Below are positions 48,351-57,303 of a DNA stretch of 64,000 nt, one piece after another. The DNA is from an uncultured Prevotellaceae bacterium (GTDB lineage Bacteria > Bacteroidota > Bacteroidia > Bacteroidales > Bacteroidaceae). A model generated the notes under the pieces. That model saw nothing but the letters and a program-made list of their open reading frames with translations. It was not told the origin of the DNA and made no database searches. Position 1 is the first letter of the stretch; every line of letters starts with the position of its first letter. The translations under genes and the position numbers were made by a program. The stretch covers positions 1-64,000 of the forward strand of contig CACYNE010000007.1 of NCBI GenBank assembly GCA_902775605.1, in the 5' to 3' direction.

Positions 48351-49342
48351 TATGACTTTTCTTTATAGATAACCTTATTGGCTCCACTGGTAATCTTCAG
48401 AGCTTCTGGGTGCTCCTTGATAAAAGAGTCAATATGGCGTACACGTTTTTCTTCGAGAACCTCGTCCATAGCAATCAAAATGCCCGTTTCTTCCACGTCG
48501 CCGAAACCGTAGTTGATGGCGGTGCCAAAGAGTTTCATTGTGGGCGAAAGACTCATATAGGCATTGACTAATGGTGGAATGTTGTAACCCAGCGCACGAA
48601 TCTTCTGGTTAAGAATGCGATAGTCTTCCTTGAAGTTGTTCTCTGTGAACAAAGCTGCAAGTTCCTTTTCATCGGTCTCAATCTTCAAAGGATGCATGGG
48701 GAGAACCAATTCGTCCTTGTCAGAGAAGTGCTTCTTGAGGAAGTAGAGAATCATGTCGCGTCCCTCACGGATATAACTGGGATACATGGTCATCTTGCCA
48801 AAGAAATACTTCACGTTGGGCATGATCACGGTCAGTGCGCCCAATCCGTCCCAAAGGTTGTCAAGTGCAAACAGACTCTTAGCTCCCATCTTTGAACTTT
48901 GGTAGGGAAGGCTCACGAACGAGCGTCCTAGTTCGATGGTGTATGGCATGTAGTCCTTGATGAACTTATCTGAGAAATGGAACATGTGGCTGGTGGCCAA
49001 AATGGGCTGACCATGTTCGTCCATCTCCCATTTTGTTCCTTCCAGATAGCGATAACCGCCAATAATTTCCTCGGCCTCAGGGTTCCATACGATGAGCTGC
49101 TTATAGCAGTTCTCGCATGTATCGAACTCGTCGATATCCACCTCTTTGCCAGTGCCACCACCAGCTTCGCGGAAGGCCATCTCGCGTAGTCGTCCTATCT
49201 CTCGCATCACGTTGGGTGCGTTGTGTGCAGTGACGATGTAGATCTTGTTGTTGCTCTTGTTGGTCATGCGCAACTGAAGGTCGGGCGTCAGTTCCTTTTT
49301 TAGGAGTTCTACGGGAATTGGATCAATGATTGGCTGTTCCAT
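48351..49342 (-). CDS. glsB: N-acyltransferase of glycine-lipid synthesis (GlsB type)
   Basis: A 330-aa GNAT-fold acyltransferase. Resembles Bacteroides GlsB, which attaches a 3-hydroxy fatty acid to the amino group of glycine to give the monoacyl lipid. Visible features are IGRLREMAFREAGGGTG, EEIIGGYRYLEG, TIELGRSFVSLPYQ and LKLFGTAINYGFG-like MKLFGTAINYGFG near the end. Ornithine-lipid OlsB-like activity is the alternative. It is 35 bp after the glsA-type gene, so the pair should form an operon for one membrane aminolipid. GlsB naming is by resemblance and context. Confidence 0.8.
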
Positions 49343-49377
49343 TGTTTTACGTTTTCTATTTGTTTTTTAGTCTTGCT

Positions 49378-50196
49378 TTATGCGAGTTTATATACTTTGT
49401 CCTTTACAAATTTAGCCCATTCCATCGGTGTCTTTTCTTTACTGAAGGTTTGCCAGGGGATAGGCTTGCCGATGGTGATGGTGAATGTATTGCCTGTATT
49501 CTTGAACATTTCGTCGGACAGGAAAAGCATGGCAATATTGATTTTCTTGACGTAACGATCGCTGATGTTTGACAGACGATAGAAGAAATTGCTGTTTCGG
49601 CCCTCAAAGTAGATGGGTACCACGTCTCGCTGGGTCTCCACACTTTTGGTGATAAAGGTCTTTTTCCACTCTAAGTCGCGAATAACGCCATTCTTGCGGC
49701 GTGAACAAAGGCCAGCGGGGAACATCAGAATGTGGGTGTCGCCCTGAAAGCCAGCCTCCACCATGGCGGGGAAGTCGCGTCCGTTCTTACCAGTTTTGTT
49801 GATGGGAATGCAGAGTGGTGCCAAGCCAGGAAGGTTCATCAGCAGGTCGTTGACCAGATAACGGAAGTTGTCGTTATAGTGCTCGCCGATGACAGAGCCG
49901 ATGGCGATGCCGTCAATACCACCCAAGGGATGGTTACTCACAAACGTATAGCGACGTGGATCGTCTTTGGAAGGAAGGTTCTCCAGTCCTTTAACCTCAA
50001 TTTTCACATTCAAGAAGTCAATTGTGGCCTTGAGCCAAGGCGTGCCTTTCAAGTCGCGCGATTGCCAAAGATGGGTGTTAACCTGGTTCTCGTGAACAAT
50101 ATGCTTGAGCCACCAAACCAAGGGACGAGGAACCCAACGGGCCTTCTTCCCCAGTTTGTCTTTAAGAATCTTGTCTATGTCGATAACCTTCTCCAT
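49378..50196 (-). CDS. glsA: O-acyltransferase of glycine-lipid synthesis (GlsA / PlsC type)
   Basis: A 272-aa membrane-associated acyltransferase of the PlsC family, expected to add the second acyl chain to the monoacyl aminolipid made by GlsB. FVSNHPLGGIDGIAIG is the family HxxxxD-type motif (HPLGGID), followed by LVNDLLMNLPGLAPLCIPINKTG and the FPAGLCSRRKNG motif III, with PIYFEGRNSNFFYR later. It could instead act on lysophosphatidate, but the pairing with the GNAT gene favours aminolipid synthesis. Divergent from mraZ. Confidence 0.82.
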   Translation of the reverse strand: MEKVIDIDKILKDKLGKKARWVPRPLVWWLKHIVHENQVNTHLWQSRDLKGTPWLKATIDFLNVKIEVKGLENLPSKDDPRRYTFVSNHPLGGIDGIAIGSVIGEHYNDNFRYLVNDLLMNLPGLAPLCIPINKTGKNGRDFPAMVEAGFQGDTHILMFPAGLCSRRKNGVIRDLEWKKTFITKSVETQRDVVPIYFEGRNSNFFYRLSNISDRYVKKINIAMLFLSDEMFKNTGNTFTITIGKPIPWQTFSKEKTPMEWAKFVKDKVYKLA

Positions 50197-50510
50197 CAGT
50201 TGCTTGTTATGCGTTTCCTTACAATTTTTGTGAATTGAACTGCAAAATTACAGAAAAACTTTCTTTTTCTATTCTTTTTTCAGATTTTAATGCACATTTT
50301 TACACATATTTAGTTCTTTGGGTGACATTTTGTGCTTAAATATGCAAAAATGATGATTGCACAAAAAGGGATAAATGTGTAATGTCGAAGTGCGAAAATG
50401 TATGGAAAATGAAAAATATTCGATTTGAATAAAAAAAAGTGGGGAATTGTGGAGGAATGTGGTGGAAAATGCGTAACTTTGCACCGTAGTCTCTTTATAA
50501 ATATGTTCGT
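50197..50510. promoter_or_regulatory. divergent region between glsA and the dcw cluster
   Basis: AT-rich, with no coding signal. Its right end carries the mraZ promoter and repeat boxes listed separately. The left half contains T- and A-runs and presumably the glsA promoter, but no clear TAnnTTTG box was found for it. Confidence 0.5.
50439..50481 (+). promoter_or_regulatory. MraZ-box-like direct repeats and dcw promoter
   Basis: Three direct repeats with an exact 10-bp period, GTGGGGAATT (50439), GTGGAGGAAT (50449) and GTGGTGGAAA (50459), precede the TAACTTTG -7 box at 50474-50481. In other bacteria MraZ represses its own operon by binding tandem TGGGN boxes 5 bp apart, which is also a 10-bp period. 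These would cover the -33 region. Confidence 0.7.
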
Positions 50511-50972
50511 ATGCGATTTTTAGGTAATATAGAAGCCAAGACAGATGCCAAAGGACGCGTCTTTCTGCCCGCCGCTTTTCGAAAAGTGTTGCAGGTGGCA
50601 GGGGAGGAAGTCCTAGTGATGCGTAAGGATGTGCATCAGCGTTGTCTTGTTCTGTATCCTGAAAGCACATGGAATCGCAGGATGGATGCACTTTTAGAAA
50701 AAGTGAACGAATGGGACGATGAGGGACAGCAGGTGATTCGCCAATATGTCTCAGAGGCAGAAGTGCTGTCGCTCGATGGAAACGGCCGATTCCTAATACC
50801 TAAGCGTTATCTGCAAAAGGCCGATATTGTGCAGGGTGTAAGATTTATAGGCATTAACGATGCCATTGAGATATGGGCTGTGGAGAAGACACAGCAACCT
50901 TTCATGCCGCAAGAGGAATTTGCGAAGAAGCTTAAGTCTATAATGACAAGTAACCCAGTGAAGAATGATTAA
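50511..50972 (+). CDS. mraZ: transcriptional regulator MraZ
   Basis: A 153-aa AbrB-like DNA-binding protein, first gene of the division and cell-wall cluster. MRFLGNIEAKTDAKGRVFLPAAFRK is the MraZ signature; a second copy of the swapped-hairpin domain follows (SEAEVLSLDGNGRFLIPKRYL). MraZ forms rings and represses the dcw operon through repeats upstream of itself; fitting repeats are at 50439-50468. It overlaps the next gene by 8 bp. Confidence 0.94.
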   Translation: MRFLGNIEAKTDAKGRVFLPAAFRKVLQVAGEEVLVMRKDVHQRCLVLYPESTWNRRMDALLEKVNEWDDEGQQVIRQYVSEAEVLSLDGNGRFLIPKRYLQKADIVQGVRFIGINDAIEIWAVEKTQQPFMPQEEFAKKLKSIMTSNPVKND

Positions 50973-51900
50973 GACAGCTGAGACATATCACGTTTCTGTT
51001 CTTCTGAAGGAAAGCGTTGACGGGCTGGCTATCCAGCCCGGTGGCATTTATGTAGATGTAACCTTTGGAGGTGGCGGTCACTCTCGCGAAATACTCCGTC
51101 GCTTGGGCGCAGATGGTCGTCTCTTTGGCTTTGATCAGGATGCTGATGCCGAGTCGAACATCATGAATGATGACCGTTTCACCTTTGTACGAAGCAATTT
51201 CCGTTTCCTGAAGAACTGGATGCGCTTTCATGAGGTAGAGCAGATTGATGGTCTGCTGGCTGACCTGGGCGTGTCGTCGCACCATTTCGATGATGAGACG
51301 CGTGGCTTCTCTTTCCGCTTTGATGCGCCACTCGACATGAGAATGAACAAACGGGCGGGGATGACAGCTGCAGACGTGTTGAACAACTATACGGAGGAAC
51401 AACTGGCAGATATCTTCTATCTCTATGGAGAGCTGAAAAATGCCAGGAAATTGGCATCAGTAATCGTGAAGGCTCGCCAGGAGAGTCCTATTGAAACGAC
51501 GGGGCAGTTGCTGCAATTGACGGAAAAGATCTTTGTTCGTGAGCGTGAGAAGAAAGAAGTGACGAAGTTGTTTCAGGCCTTGCGCATCGAGGTGAACCAC
51601 GAGATGGATGCCCTGCGTGAAATGCTGAATGGCGCTTGTCAACTATTGAAGCCAGGTGGACGCCTAAGCGTTATAACCTATCATTCGCTGGAGGACCGCA
51701 TCGTGAAAAATATGATGCGTGCAGGCAATGCCGAAGGGAAGGTGGTACAAGACTTCTTTGGAAGAGCGAAAGCACCTTTACACCTTATTAATAATAGAGT
51801 GATTGTGCCCACTGACGAAGAGCTGCAACGTAACCCCAGAAGCAGAAGTGCCAAGTTGAGAATAGCAGAAAAGAACGACGATGAAGAAAGACGAGAATAA
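50965..51900 (+). CDS. rsmH: 16S rRNA (cytosine1402-N4)-methyltransferase
   Basis: Methylates C1402 in the decoding site of 16S rRNA. The 311-aa protein has YHVSVLLKESVDGL, the SAM-binding VDVTFGGGGHSREIL, FGFDQDADAES, LLADLGVSSHHFDD and the RLSVITYHSLEDRIVKNMM segment, all conserved in RsmH. Second dcw gene, overlapping mraZ (8 bp) and ftsL (20 bp). Confidence 0.95.
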   Translation: MIKTAETYHVSVLLKESVDGLAIQPGGIYVDVTFGGGGHSREILRRLGADGRLFGFDQDADAESNIMNDDRFTFVRSNFRFLKNWMRFHEVEQIDGLLADLGVSSHHFDDETRGFSFRFDAPLDMRMNKRAGMTAADVLNNYTEEQLADIFYLYGELKNARKLASVIVKARQESPIETTGQLLQLTEKIFVREREKKEVTKLFQALRIEVNHEMDALREMLNGACQLLKPGGRLSVITYHSLEDRIVKNMMRAGNAEGKVVQDFFGRAKAPLHLINNRVIVPTDEELQRNPRSRSAKLRIAEKNDDEERRE

Positions 51901-52354
51901 GGAACCGGAGATGATCATTGAGATGGGTGGTGAGCAGGATGGCGAGCTGATCCAGAAAGGGCCGAAGGAGGAATTACCTGCGACCCTGAAACGTATGAAG
52001 GAATCTGCCAGTGAGGATGATGAGGCTCCTGTTGGTTCGCTTACCCTGAAGCAGATTGTGGGTGGCGACTATCTTTTCGCGTTGGTTCGTCATCATGTGT
52101 GGCTCATCATGCTCATTGTGCTAATCACCACAGTTTATGTGGGTGTGCGTTATCAGTGTGAGCAGGATGTGCTGGAGATAGACCAGTTGGAGAAGGACTT
52201 GGTTGATGCCAAGTATAAGGCGATGTCAAGCTCAAGCAATCTGACAGAGCTGTGTCGTCAGAGCAACGTGCTCAAGGTGCTGCATGAGAATGCTGATACG
52301 CTGCTGAAGTTCAGCGACCAGCCGCCTTATATTATTGATGTCCCTGAGGAGTAA
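51881..52354 (+). CDS. ftsL: FtsL-like division protein
   Basis: A 157-aa bitopic membrane protein. A long charged cytoplasmic tail (about 1-65) leads to one transmembrane helix (about 68-86: VWLIMLIVLITTVYVGV) and a periplasmic coiled-coil region (QCEQDVLEIDQLEKDLVDAK). Position between rsmH and ftsI and the topology identify it as FtsL, which joins FtsQ and FtsB at the divisome; sequence itself is weakly conserved. The cytoplasmic extension is longer than in Proteobacteria, as usual for this phylum. Confidence 0.82.
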   Translation: MKKDENKEPEMIIEMGGEQDGELIQKGPKEELPATLKRMKESASEDDEAPVGSLTLKQIVGGDYLFALVRHHVWLIMLIVLITTVYVGVRYQCEQDVLEIDQLEKDLVDAKYKAMSSSSNLTELCRQSNVLKVLHENADTLLKFSDQPPYIIDVPEE

Positions 52355-52372
52355 GAATAGAAGAAGTCGAAG

Positions 52373-54502
52373 ATGAGTAAGTTTAACAGCGATAAAGTAC
52401 TGCCCCGCTATCTGTTCATAGCTGTGGTGCTGACCATCATAGGACTGGCCGTTGTGACCAAGGCCAGTCTCACCATGACTGTCAAGAAGAGTTATTGGGA
52501 GACCGTGGCCAGCAAGATGCGCAGCGACAGCGATAGCGTGCGACCCAATCGCGGTAATATATTGAGTAGTGATGGTCAACTCCTAGCAAGTAGTATTCCT
52601 GAATACAAGATCTTTATGGATTACCAGGCAGGTAGCAAGGAAGATACGGCCTGGACGCATAAGCGTGACAGTATCTGGTATGCCGACCTGGACAGTCTGT
52701 GCAGAGGGTTGAGTCAGATATTCCCTGACTGGACGCCAGAACAGTTCAGGAATAGACTCGAGGAAGGAAAGAGAAAGGTGATGAGAAACGGAACTATTGG
52801 TGCTCGTCACTGGGCAGTATGGCCAAAGCGAATCAGTTATAACACCTATTGCGAGGTTCAGGAACTGCCTTTCTTCAATATGCCTGCCAACAAGGGTGGC
52901 TTCCATGCCGAGAAGTTCGAGGCGCGTCGTCGTCCGTTTGGCTCGTTGGCTGAGCGTACCATTGGCGATATCCGCAGTTTTGAGGGTGGTAAGGATACGG
53001 CTCGTTTTGGCATAGAATTGTCGTACGACTCTATCCTGCGTGGCAAATACGGTATCGAGCACAAAGAGAAGGTGCTCAACAAAAAGGTGTCGTTCATAGT
53101 GAAGCCACCTGTGGATGGTGCTGACGTGGTGACCACCATTGATGTAGGTATGCAGGACTTAGCCGAGCAGGCAGTCATTGAAGGACTGAAGAAATGGAAT
53201 GCCTCTATGGGTGTTGCCATTCTGATGGAAGTGAAGACGGGCGATGTGAAGGCTATCGTCAATATGCGTCGTGGTGCTGATGGTGAATATCATGAGCAGT
53301 TCAACGATGCCATCAGTTATCGTTGTGAGCCGGGTTCTGTGTTCAAGGTGGCCTCGTTCCTCGTGGCCCTTGACGATGGTGTGGTTGATACGAGTTATGT
53401 CATAGACACAGGTAGCGGTATTATGAAGATGCATGGTGCCAACATGAAGGATCACAACTGGCATCATGGTGGCTATGGTCGCATTAATGTGGCACGCGCC
53501 TTGGAGGTGAGTAGTAACATCGGCGTGAGCTATGTGATAGACCAGTACTATGGACATAACCCAAGGAAGTATGTCGAGGGACTCTACCGTGTGGGTATCG
53601 GCCAGGACCTGAAACTCCCCATTGTGGGTTATCTGCCACCAAACATCCGCATGCCAGACACCAAGACCAGCAATAGGTCACTCTATTGGAGTAAGACCAC
53701 TTTGCCTTGGATGTCGATTGGTTATGAGACGCAGATTGCGCCGATTAATACTGTGACGTTTTATAATGCCATCGCAAACAATGGTCGCATGATGCGTCCT
53801 CGCTTTGTTAAGGAATTCCAGAAAGATGGTCAGGTGATTTTTGAGACCGAACCAGAGGTTATCAAAGAGCAGATTGCCAAGCCACAGACCATTAAGACCA
53901 TGCAGACCATATTGCGTCATGTGGTCAGTCAGGGATTAGGTAAGAAAGCAGGCTCGCACTCTTTCCAGGTGTCTGGTAAAACAGGTACCGCTCAGGTGGC
54001 CAAGGCTGGTGGCTATAAGTCAGGCACTGTGGAATACTGGTTGTCGTTCTGTGGTTATTTCCCCTCCGACGATCCCAGATACACCTGTATCGTCTGTATC
54101 AAGAAGATGGGCTTGCCCGCTTCAGGTGGTCTGATGTCAGGTGGTATCTTCCACAATATCTCTGAAGGTGTGATGGCCAAGAAACTGAAGCTCCGCGTGG
54201 AGGATGCCCGTGACTCGTTTTCAGTATTGATACCAGAGGTCAAGGCAGGCGACAATGCAGCAACCACCTATGTGTTGGGTAAGTTGGGTATTAACTCCGC
54301 CAAGGTGGCTATGGACGAGCGAAAGACCACAGCCCACAAGATGCCCGATGTGAAGGGCATGGGTGCTCGCGATGCTGTGTATCAGTTAGAGCGTATGGGT
54401 GTGAAGGTAAGGTTGCATGGAACGGGCTTGGTGAAGCGTCAGAATATTGCTCCTGGCACCATTCTGAGACCAGGCATGCTCTGTACATTGGAATTGGATT
54501 AA
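52373..54502 (+). CDS. ftsI: penicillin-binding protein FtsI/PBP3 with PASTA domain
   Basis: Septal peptidoglycan transpeptidase of 709 aa, anchored by one N-terminal helix (about 12-31). After the dimerisation region (RGNILSSDGQLLASSIPEY) the transpeptidase domain carries the three active-site motifs: SxxK in CEPGSVFKVASF (Ser about 321), SxN in EVSSNIGVSYV (about 380) and KTG in VSGKTGTAQVA (about 534). A single C-terminal PASTA domain (HKMPDVKGMGARDAVYQLE...) is present, normal in Bacteroidota. 18 bp after ftsL. Confidence 0.94.
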   Translation: MSKFNSDKVLPRYLFIAVVLTIIGLAVVTKASLTMTVKKSYWETVASKMRSDSDSVRPNRGNILSSDGQLLASSIPEYKIFMDYQAGSKEDTAWTHKRDSIWYADLDSLCRGLSQIFPDWTPEQFRNRLEEGKRKVMRNGTIGARHWAVWPKRISYNTYCEVQELPFFNMPANKGGFHAEKFEARRRPFGSLAERTIGDIRSFEGGKDTARFGIELSYDSILRGKYGIEHKEKVLNKKVSFIVKPPVDGADVVTTIDVGMQDLAEQAVIEGLKKWNASMGVAILMEVKTGDVKAIVNMRRGADGEYHEQFNDAISYRCEPGSVFKVASFLVALDDGVVDTSYVIDTGSGIMKMHGANMKDHNWHHGGYGRINVARALEVSSNIGVSYVIDQYYGHNPRKYVEGLYRVGIGQDLKLPIVGYLPPNIRMPDTKTSNRSLYWSKTTLPWMSIGYETQIAPINTVTFYNAIANNGRMMRPRFVKEFQKDGQVIFETEPEVIKEQIAKPQTIKTMQTILRHVVSQGLGKKAGSHSFQVSGKTGTAQVAKAGGYKSGTVEYWLSFCGYFPSDDPRYTCIVCIKKMGLPASGGLMSGGIFHNISEGVMAKKLKLRVEDARDSFSVLIPEVKAGDNAATTYVLGKLGINSAKVAMDERKTTAHKMPDVKGMGARDAVYQLERMGVKVRLHGTGLVKRQNIAPGTILRPGMLCTLELD

Positions 54503-54520
54503 TAAAAGAAAATAATAGAT

Positions 54521-55975
54521 ATGAAACTGGAAGAACTTCTGAAGAAGATTTCTGTAAAGACCATTGAGGGCTCTGCCGATGTAGATATTGTTGACGTGGA
54601 TATTGATTCGCGTAAGGTGGGTCCTGGTCATCTGTTTGTAGCCATCAAAGGCACACAGACAGATGGACATCAATATATCTCAAAAGCAGTGGAACTGGGT
54701 GCTGCAGCCATCCTTTGCGAGGATATGCCGACAGAACGTCAGGCTGGCGTGACCTATGTGCAGGTGTCGTCAACAGAGACAGCCATCGGCCCTGTTGCCA
54801 CAACGTTCTATGGCGACCCTACCTCCAAACTCATCTTGGTAGGTGTGACAGGTACCAATGGTAAGACCACTATTGCCACCTTATTATATAACATGTTCCG
54901 TCGCTTGGGCTTTAAGTGCGGATTGCTCTCCACAGTGTGTAACTATATCGAGGACGAGGCCGTGCCAGCCAGTCACACCACGCCAGACCCCATCGAACTG
55001 AACCGTTTGCTCAGTCGTATGGTTGAGGCTGGTTGCCAGTATGCGTTCATGGAGTGCTCCAGTCATGCCATTGCCCAGCAGCGTATTGGTGGTTTGAAGT
55101 TTGCTGGCGGCATCTTCACAAACCTGACACGCGACCATCTGGATTATCATAAAACTGTGGAGAACTATCGTAATGCCAAGAAGGCATTCTTCGATATGTT
55201 GCCCAAGGGAGCTTTCGCCATCACCAATGCCGATGACAAGAACGGCATGTTTATGGTTCAGAACACCAAGGCCACAGTGAAGACTTATAGCATCCGCTCA
55301 ATGGCCGACTTCAAGGCCCGTATCGTGGAGTGTCATTTCGAGGGCATGTACCTGGAGGTGGATGGCCACGAAGTAGGCGTGCAGTTCATTGGCAAGTTCA
55401 ATGTCAGCAACCTGTTGGCTGTCTATGGTGCTGCTGTGATGCTGGGACAGAAGTCAGAGGATGTACTCTTGGTGCTCAGCACGCTGAAGAGTGTGGCAGG
55501 TCGTCTGGAACCCATCCATTCGCCTGAGGGATATACGGCTGTTGTTGACTATGCCCACACCCCCGATGCCCTGGAGAATGTGCTGAATGCCATCCATGAA
55601 GTGCTTGATGGCAAGGAAGGCCACATCATCACAGTATGTGGTGCTGGTGGCAATCGTGACAAGGGCAAGCGCCCACTCATGGCCCAGGAAGCCGTGAAGC
55701 AGAGCGACCGTGTGATTATCACCAGCGATAATCCCCGTTTTGAAGAGCCTCAGGACATCATCAACGATATGTTGGCTGGTCTTGACCAGAAGCAGATGAA
55801 GAAGGTAGTCAGCATCGTTGATCGTAAGGAGGCCATCCGTACTGCCTGTATGATGGCTCAGAAGGGTGATGTGATTCTCATTGCAGGCAAGGGTCATGAG
55901 GACTATCAGGAGATCAAGGGAGTGAAGCACCATTTCGACGACCGCGAGGTGGTGAGAGATATCTTTGGGTTGTAA
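54521..55975 (+). CDS. murE: UDP-MurNAc-tripeptide synthetase MurE
   Basis: Adds the third stem-peptide residue to UDP-MurNAc-L-Ala-D-Glu. The 484-aa Mur ligase has [19 protein letters not shown] (ATP loop), [47 protein letters not shown] and [28 protein letters not shown] contains the DNPR motif that marks enzymes using meso-diaminopimelate. 18 bp after ftsI. Confidence 0.95.
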   Translation: MKLEELLKKISVKTIEGSADVDIVDVDIDSRKVGPGHLFVAIKGTQTDGHQYISKAVELGAAAILCEDMPTERQAGVTYVQVSSTETAIGPVATTFYGDPTSKLILVGVTGTNGKTTIATLLYNMFRRLGFKCGLLSTVCNYIEDEAVPASHTTPDPIELNRLLSRMVEAGCQYAFMECSSHAIAQQRIGGLKFAGGIFTNLTRDHLDYHKTVENYRNAKKAFFDMLPKGAFAITNADDKNGMFMVQNTKATVKTYSIRSMADFKARIVECHFEGMYLEVDGHEVGVQFIGKFNVSNLLAVYGAAVMLGQKSEDVLLVLSTLKSVAGRLEPIHSPEGYTAVVDYAHTPDALENVLNAIHEVLDGKEGHIITVCGAGGNRDKGKRPLMAQEAVKQSDRVIITSDNPRFEEPQDIINDMLAGLDQKQMKKVVSIVDRKEAIRTACMMAQKGDVILIAGKGHEDYQEIKGVKHHFDDREVVRDIFGL

Positions 55976-55977
55976 AG

Positions 55978-56017
55978 CGTGATATCGAAATAACGTCATA
56001 ACGAAACAAAAAACGAA
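55978..56017. repeat. 8-bp period array between murE and mraY
   Basis: CGTGATAT, CGAAATAA, CGTCATAA, CGAAACAA, AAAACGAA in succession; the first four all begin CG. The array fills nearly the whole 47-bp gap and so also supplies the mraY leader. Confidence 0.85.
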
Positions 56018-56022
56018 AGAAA

Positions 56023-57297
56023 ATGCTATATTACCTGTTCCGATTCCTCGAGCAATATAATATCCCAGGCTCGCATCTGTGGAGTTATATCTCGTTCCGT
56101 GCTTTGCTGGCGTTGATACTCTCGCTGGTACTCTCGGCATGGTTTGGTGAGTTCTTTATCAAGTGGATGAAGAAACGTAAGATTTTTGAGACGGAGCGTG
56201 ACCCATCCATCGACCCCTTTGGCGTCGAGAAGAAAGGCGTACCCACTATGGGCGGCATCATCATCATTGTCAGCATCCTGTTGCCAGTGTTGTTGCTGGG
56301 CCGTATTCGTAATATCTATCTGATATTGATGATTGTCACCACGATATGGCTGGGCTTCCTGGGTTTTATGGACGATTATATCAAGATCTTCCGTCGCAAC
56401 AAGGAGGGCCTGAAGGGCATGTATAAGATTGTGGGCCAGGTGTCCATCGGATTCATTGTGGGCATCGTGCTCTATCTGAGTCCTGACGTGGTGATGCGCG
56501 AGAATATCGGCGACTCTCAGCAGGGTGACAATACAGAGATTGTGAAACATGAGAAAGTGGCCCATAAGTCATTGAAGACCACCCTTCCCTTCACCAAGCA
56601 TCATAACCTGAGCTATTCAGACCTGATGTCGTTTGTGGGCAAGCATAAGGTGGCTGCAGGCTGGATTCTCTTTGTCATCATGACCATCTTTGTGGTGACC
56701 GCCGTATCGAATGGTGCCAACCTCAACGATGGCATGGACGGTATGTGTGCAGGCAACTCAGCTATTATTGGCGTGGCGTTGGGCATCTTTGCCTATGTGT
56801 CGTCACACATTGGCTATGCCTCTTATTTCGACATCATGTACATTCCCCATTCAGAAGAGTTGGTGGTGTTCCTCAGTGCCTTTATTGGTGCCATGATTGG
56901 TTTCCTTTGGTACAACGCCTTCCCTGCTCAGATCTTTATGGGCGATACTGGTTCATTGACCATTGGTGGCATCATTGGCGTCTGTGCCGTGATTATCCAC
57001 AAGGAGTTGCTGCTCCCCATCCTCTGTGGCATCTTCTTCGTAGAGAGTCTGAGCGTCATCATCCAGACCCAGTGGTTCAAGTTTATGAAGCGCAAGGGAC
57101 AGCGTGTGCGTGTGTTCCGTGCTACGCCTATTCACGATAATTTCCGAAAACTGGACTCACAGCTTGACAAGACGTCACGCTATATTTTGACAGGTTGGCC
57201 CCATCGTCCCTTCCATGAGTCGAAGATTACTATTCGTTTCTGGATTGTGACCGTTATCCTGGCCGCCCTGACTATTATTACATTGAAAATCAGATAA
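56023..57297 (+). CDS. mraY: phospho-MurNAc-pentapeptide transferase MraY
   Basis: Integral membrane enzyme that makes lipid I. The 424-aa protein is longer than the E. coli form because of a hydrophilic insertion (about 165-205, ENIGDSQQGDNTEIVKHEKV...), a feature seen in Bacteroidota. Conserved blocks are VPTMGGIIIIVS, FMDDYIKIFRRNKEGL (Asp pair), SNGANLNDGMDGMC (metal-binding DGMDG) and FRATPIHDNFRK (His motif). About ten membrane helices are apparent. Confidence 0.95.
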   Translation: MLYYLFRFLEQYNIPGSHLWSYISFRALLALILSLVLSAWFGEFFIKWMKKRKIFETERDPSIDPFGVEKKGVPTMGGIIIIVSILLPVLLLGRIRNIYLILMIVTTIWLGFLGFMDDYIKIFRRNKEGLKGMYKIVGQVSIGFIVGIVLYLSPDVVMRENIGDSQQGDNTEIVKHEKVAHKSLKTTLPFTKHHNLSYSDLMSFVGKHKVAAGWILFVIMTIFVVTAVSNGANLNDGMDGMCAGNSAIIGVALGIFAYVSSHIGYASYFDIMYIPHSEELVVFLSAFIGAMIGFLWYNAFPAQIFMGDTGSLTIGGIIGVCAVIIHKELLLPILCGIFFVESLSVIIQTQWFKFMKRKGQRVRVFRATPIHDNFRKLDSQLDKTSRYILTGWPHRPFHESKITIRFWIVTVILAALTIITLKIR

Positions 57298-57303
57298 GAA
57301 GAC

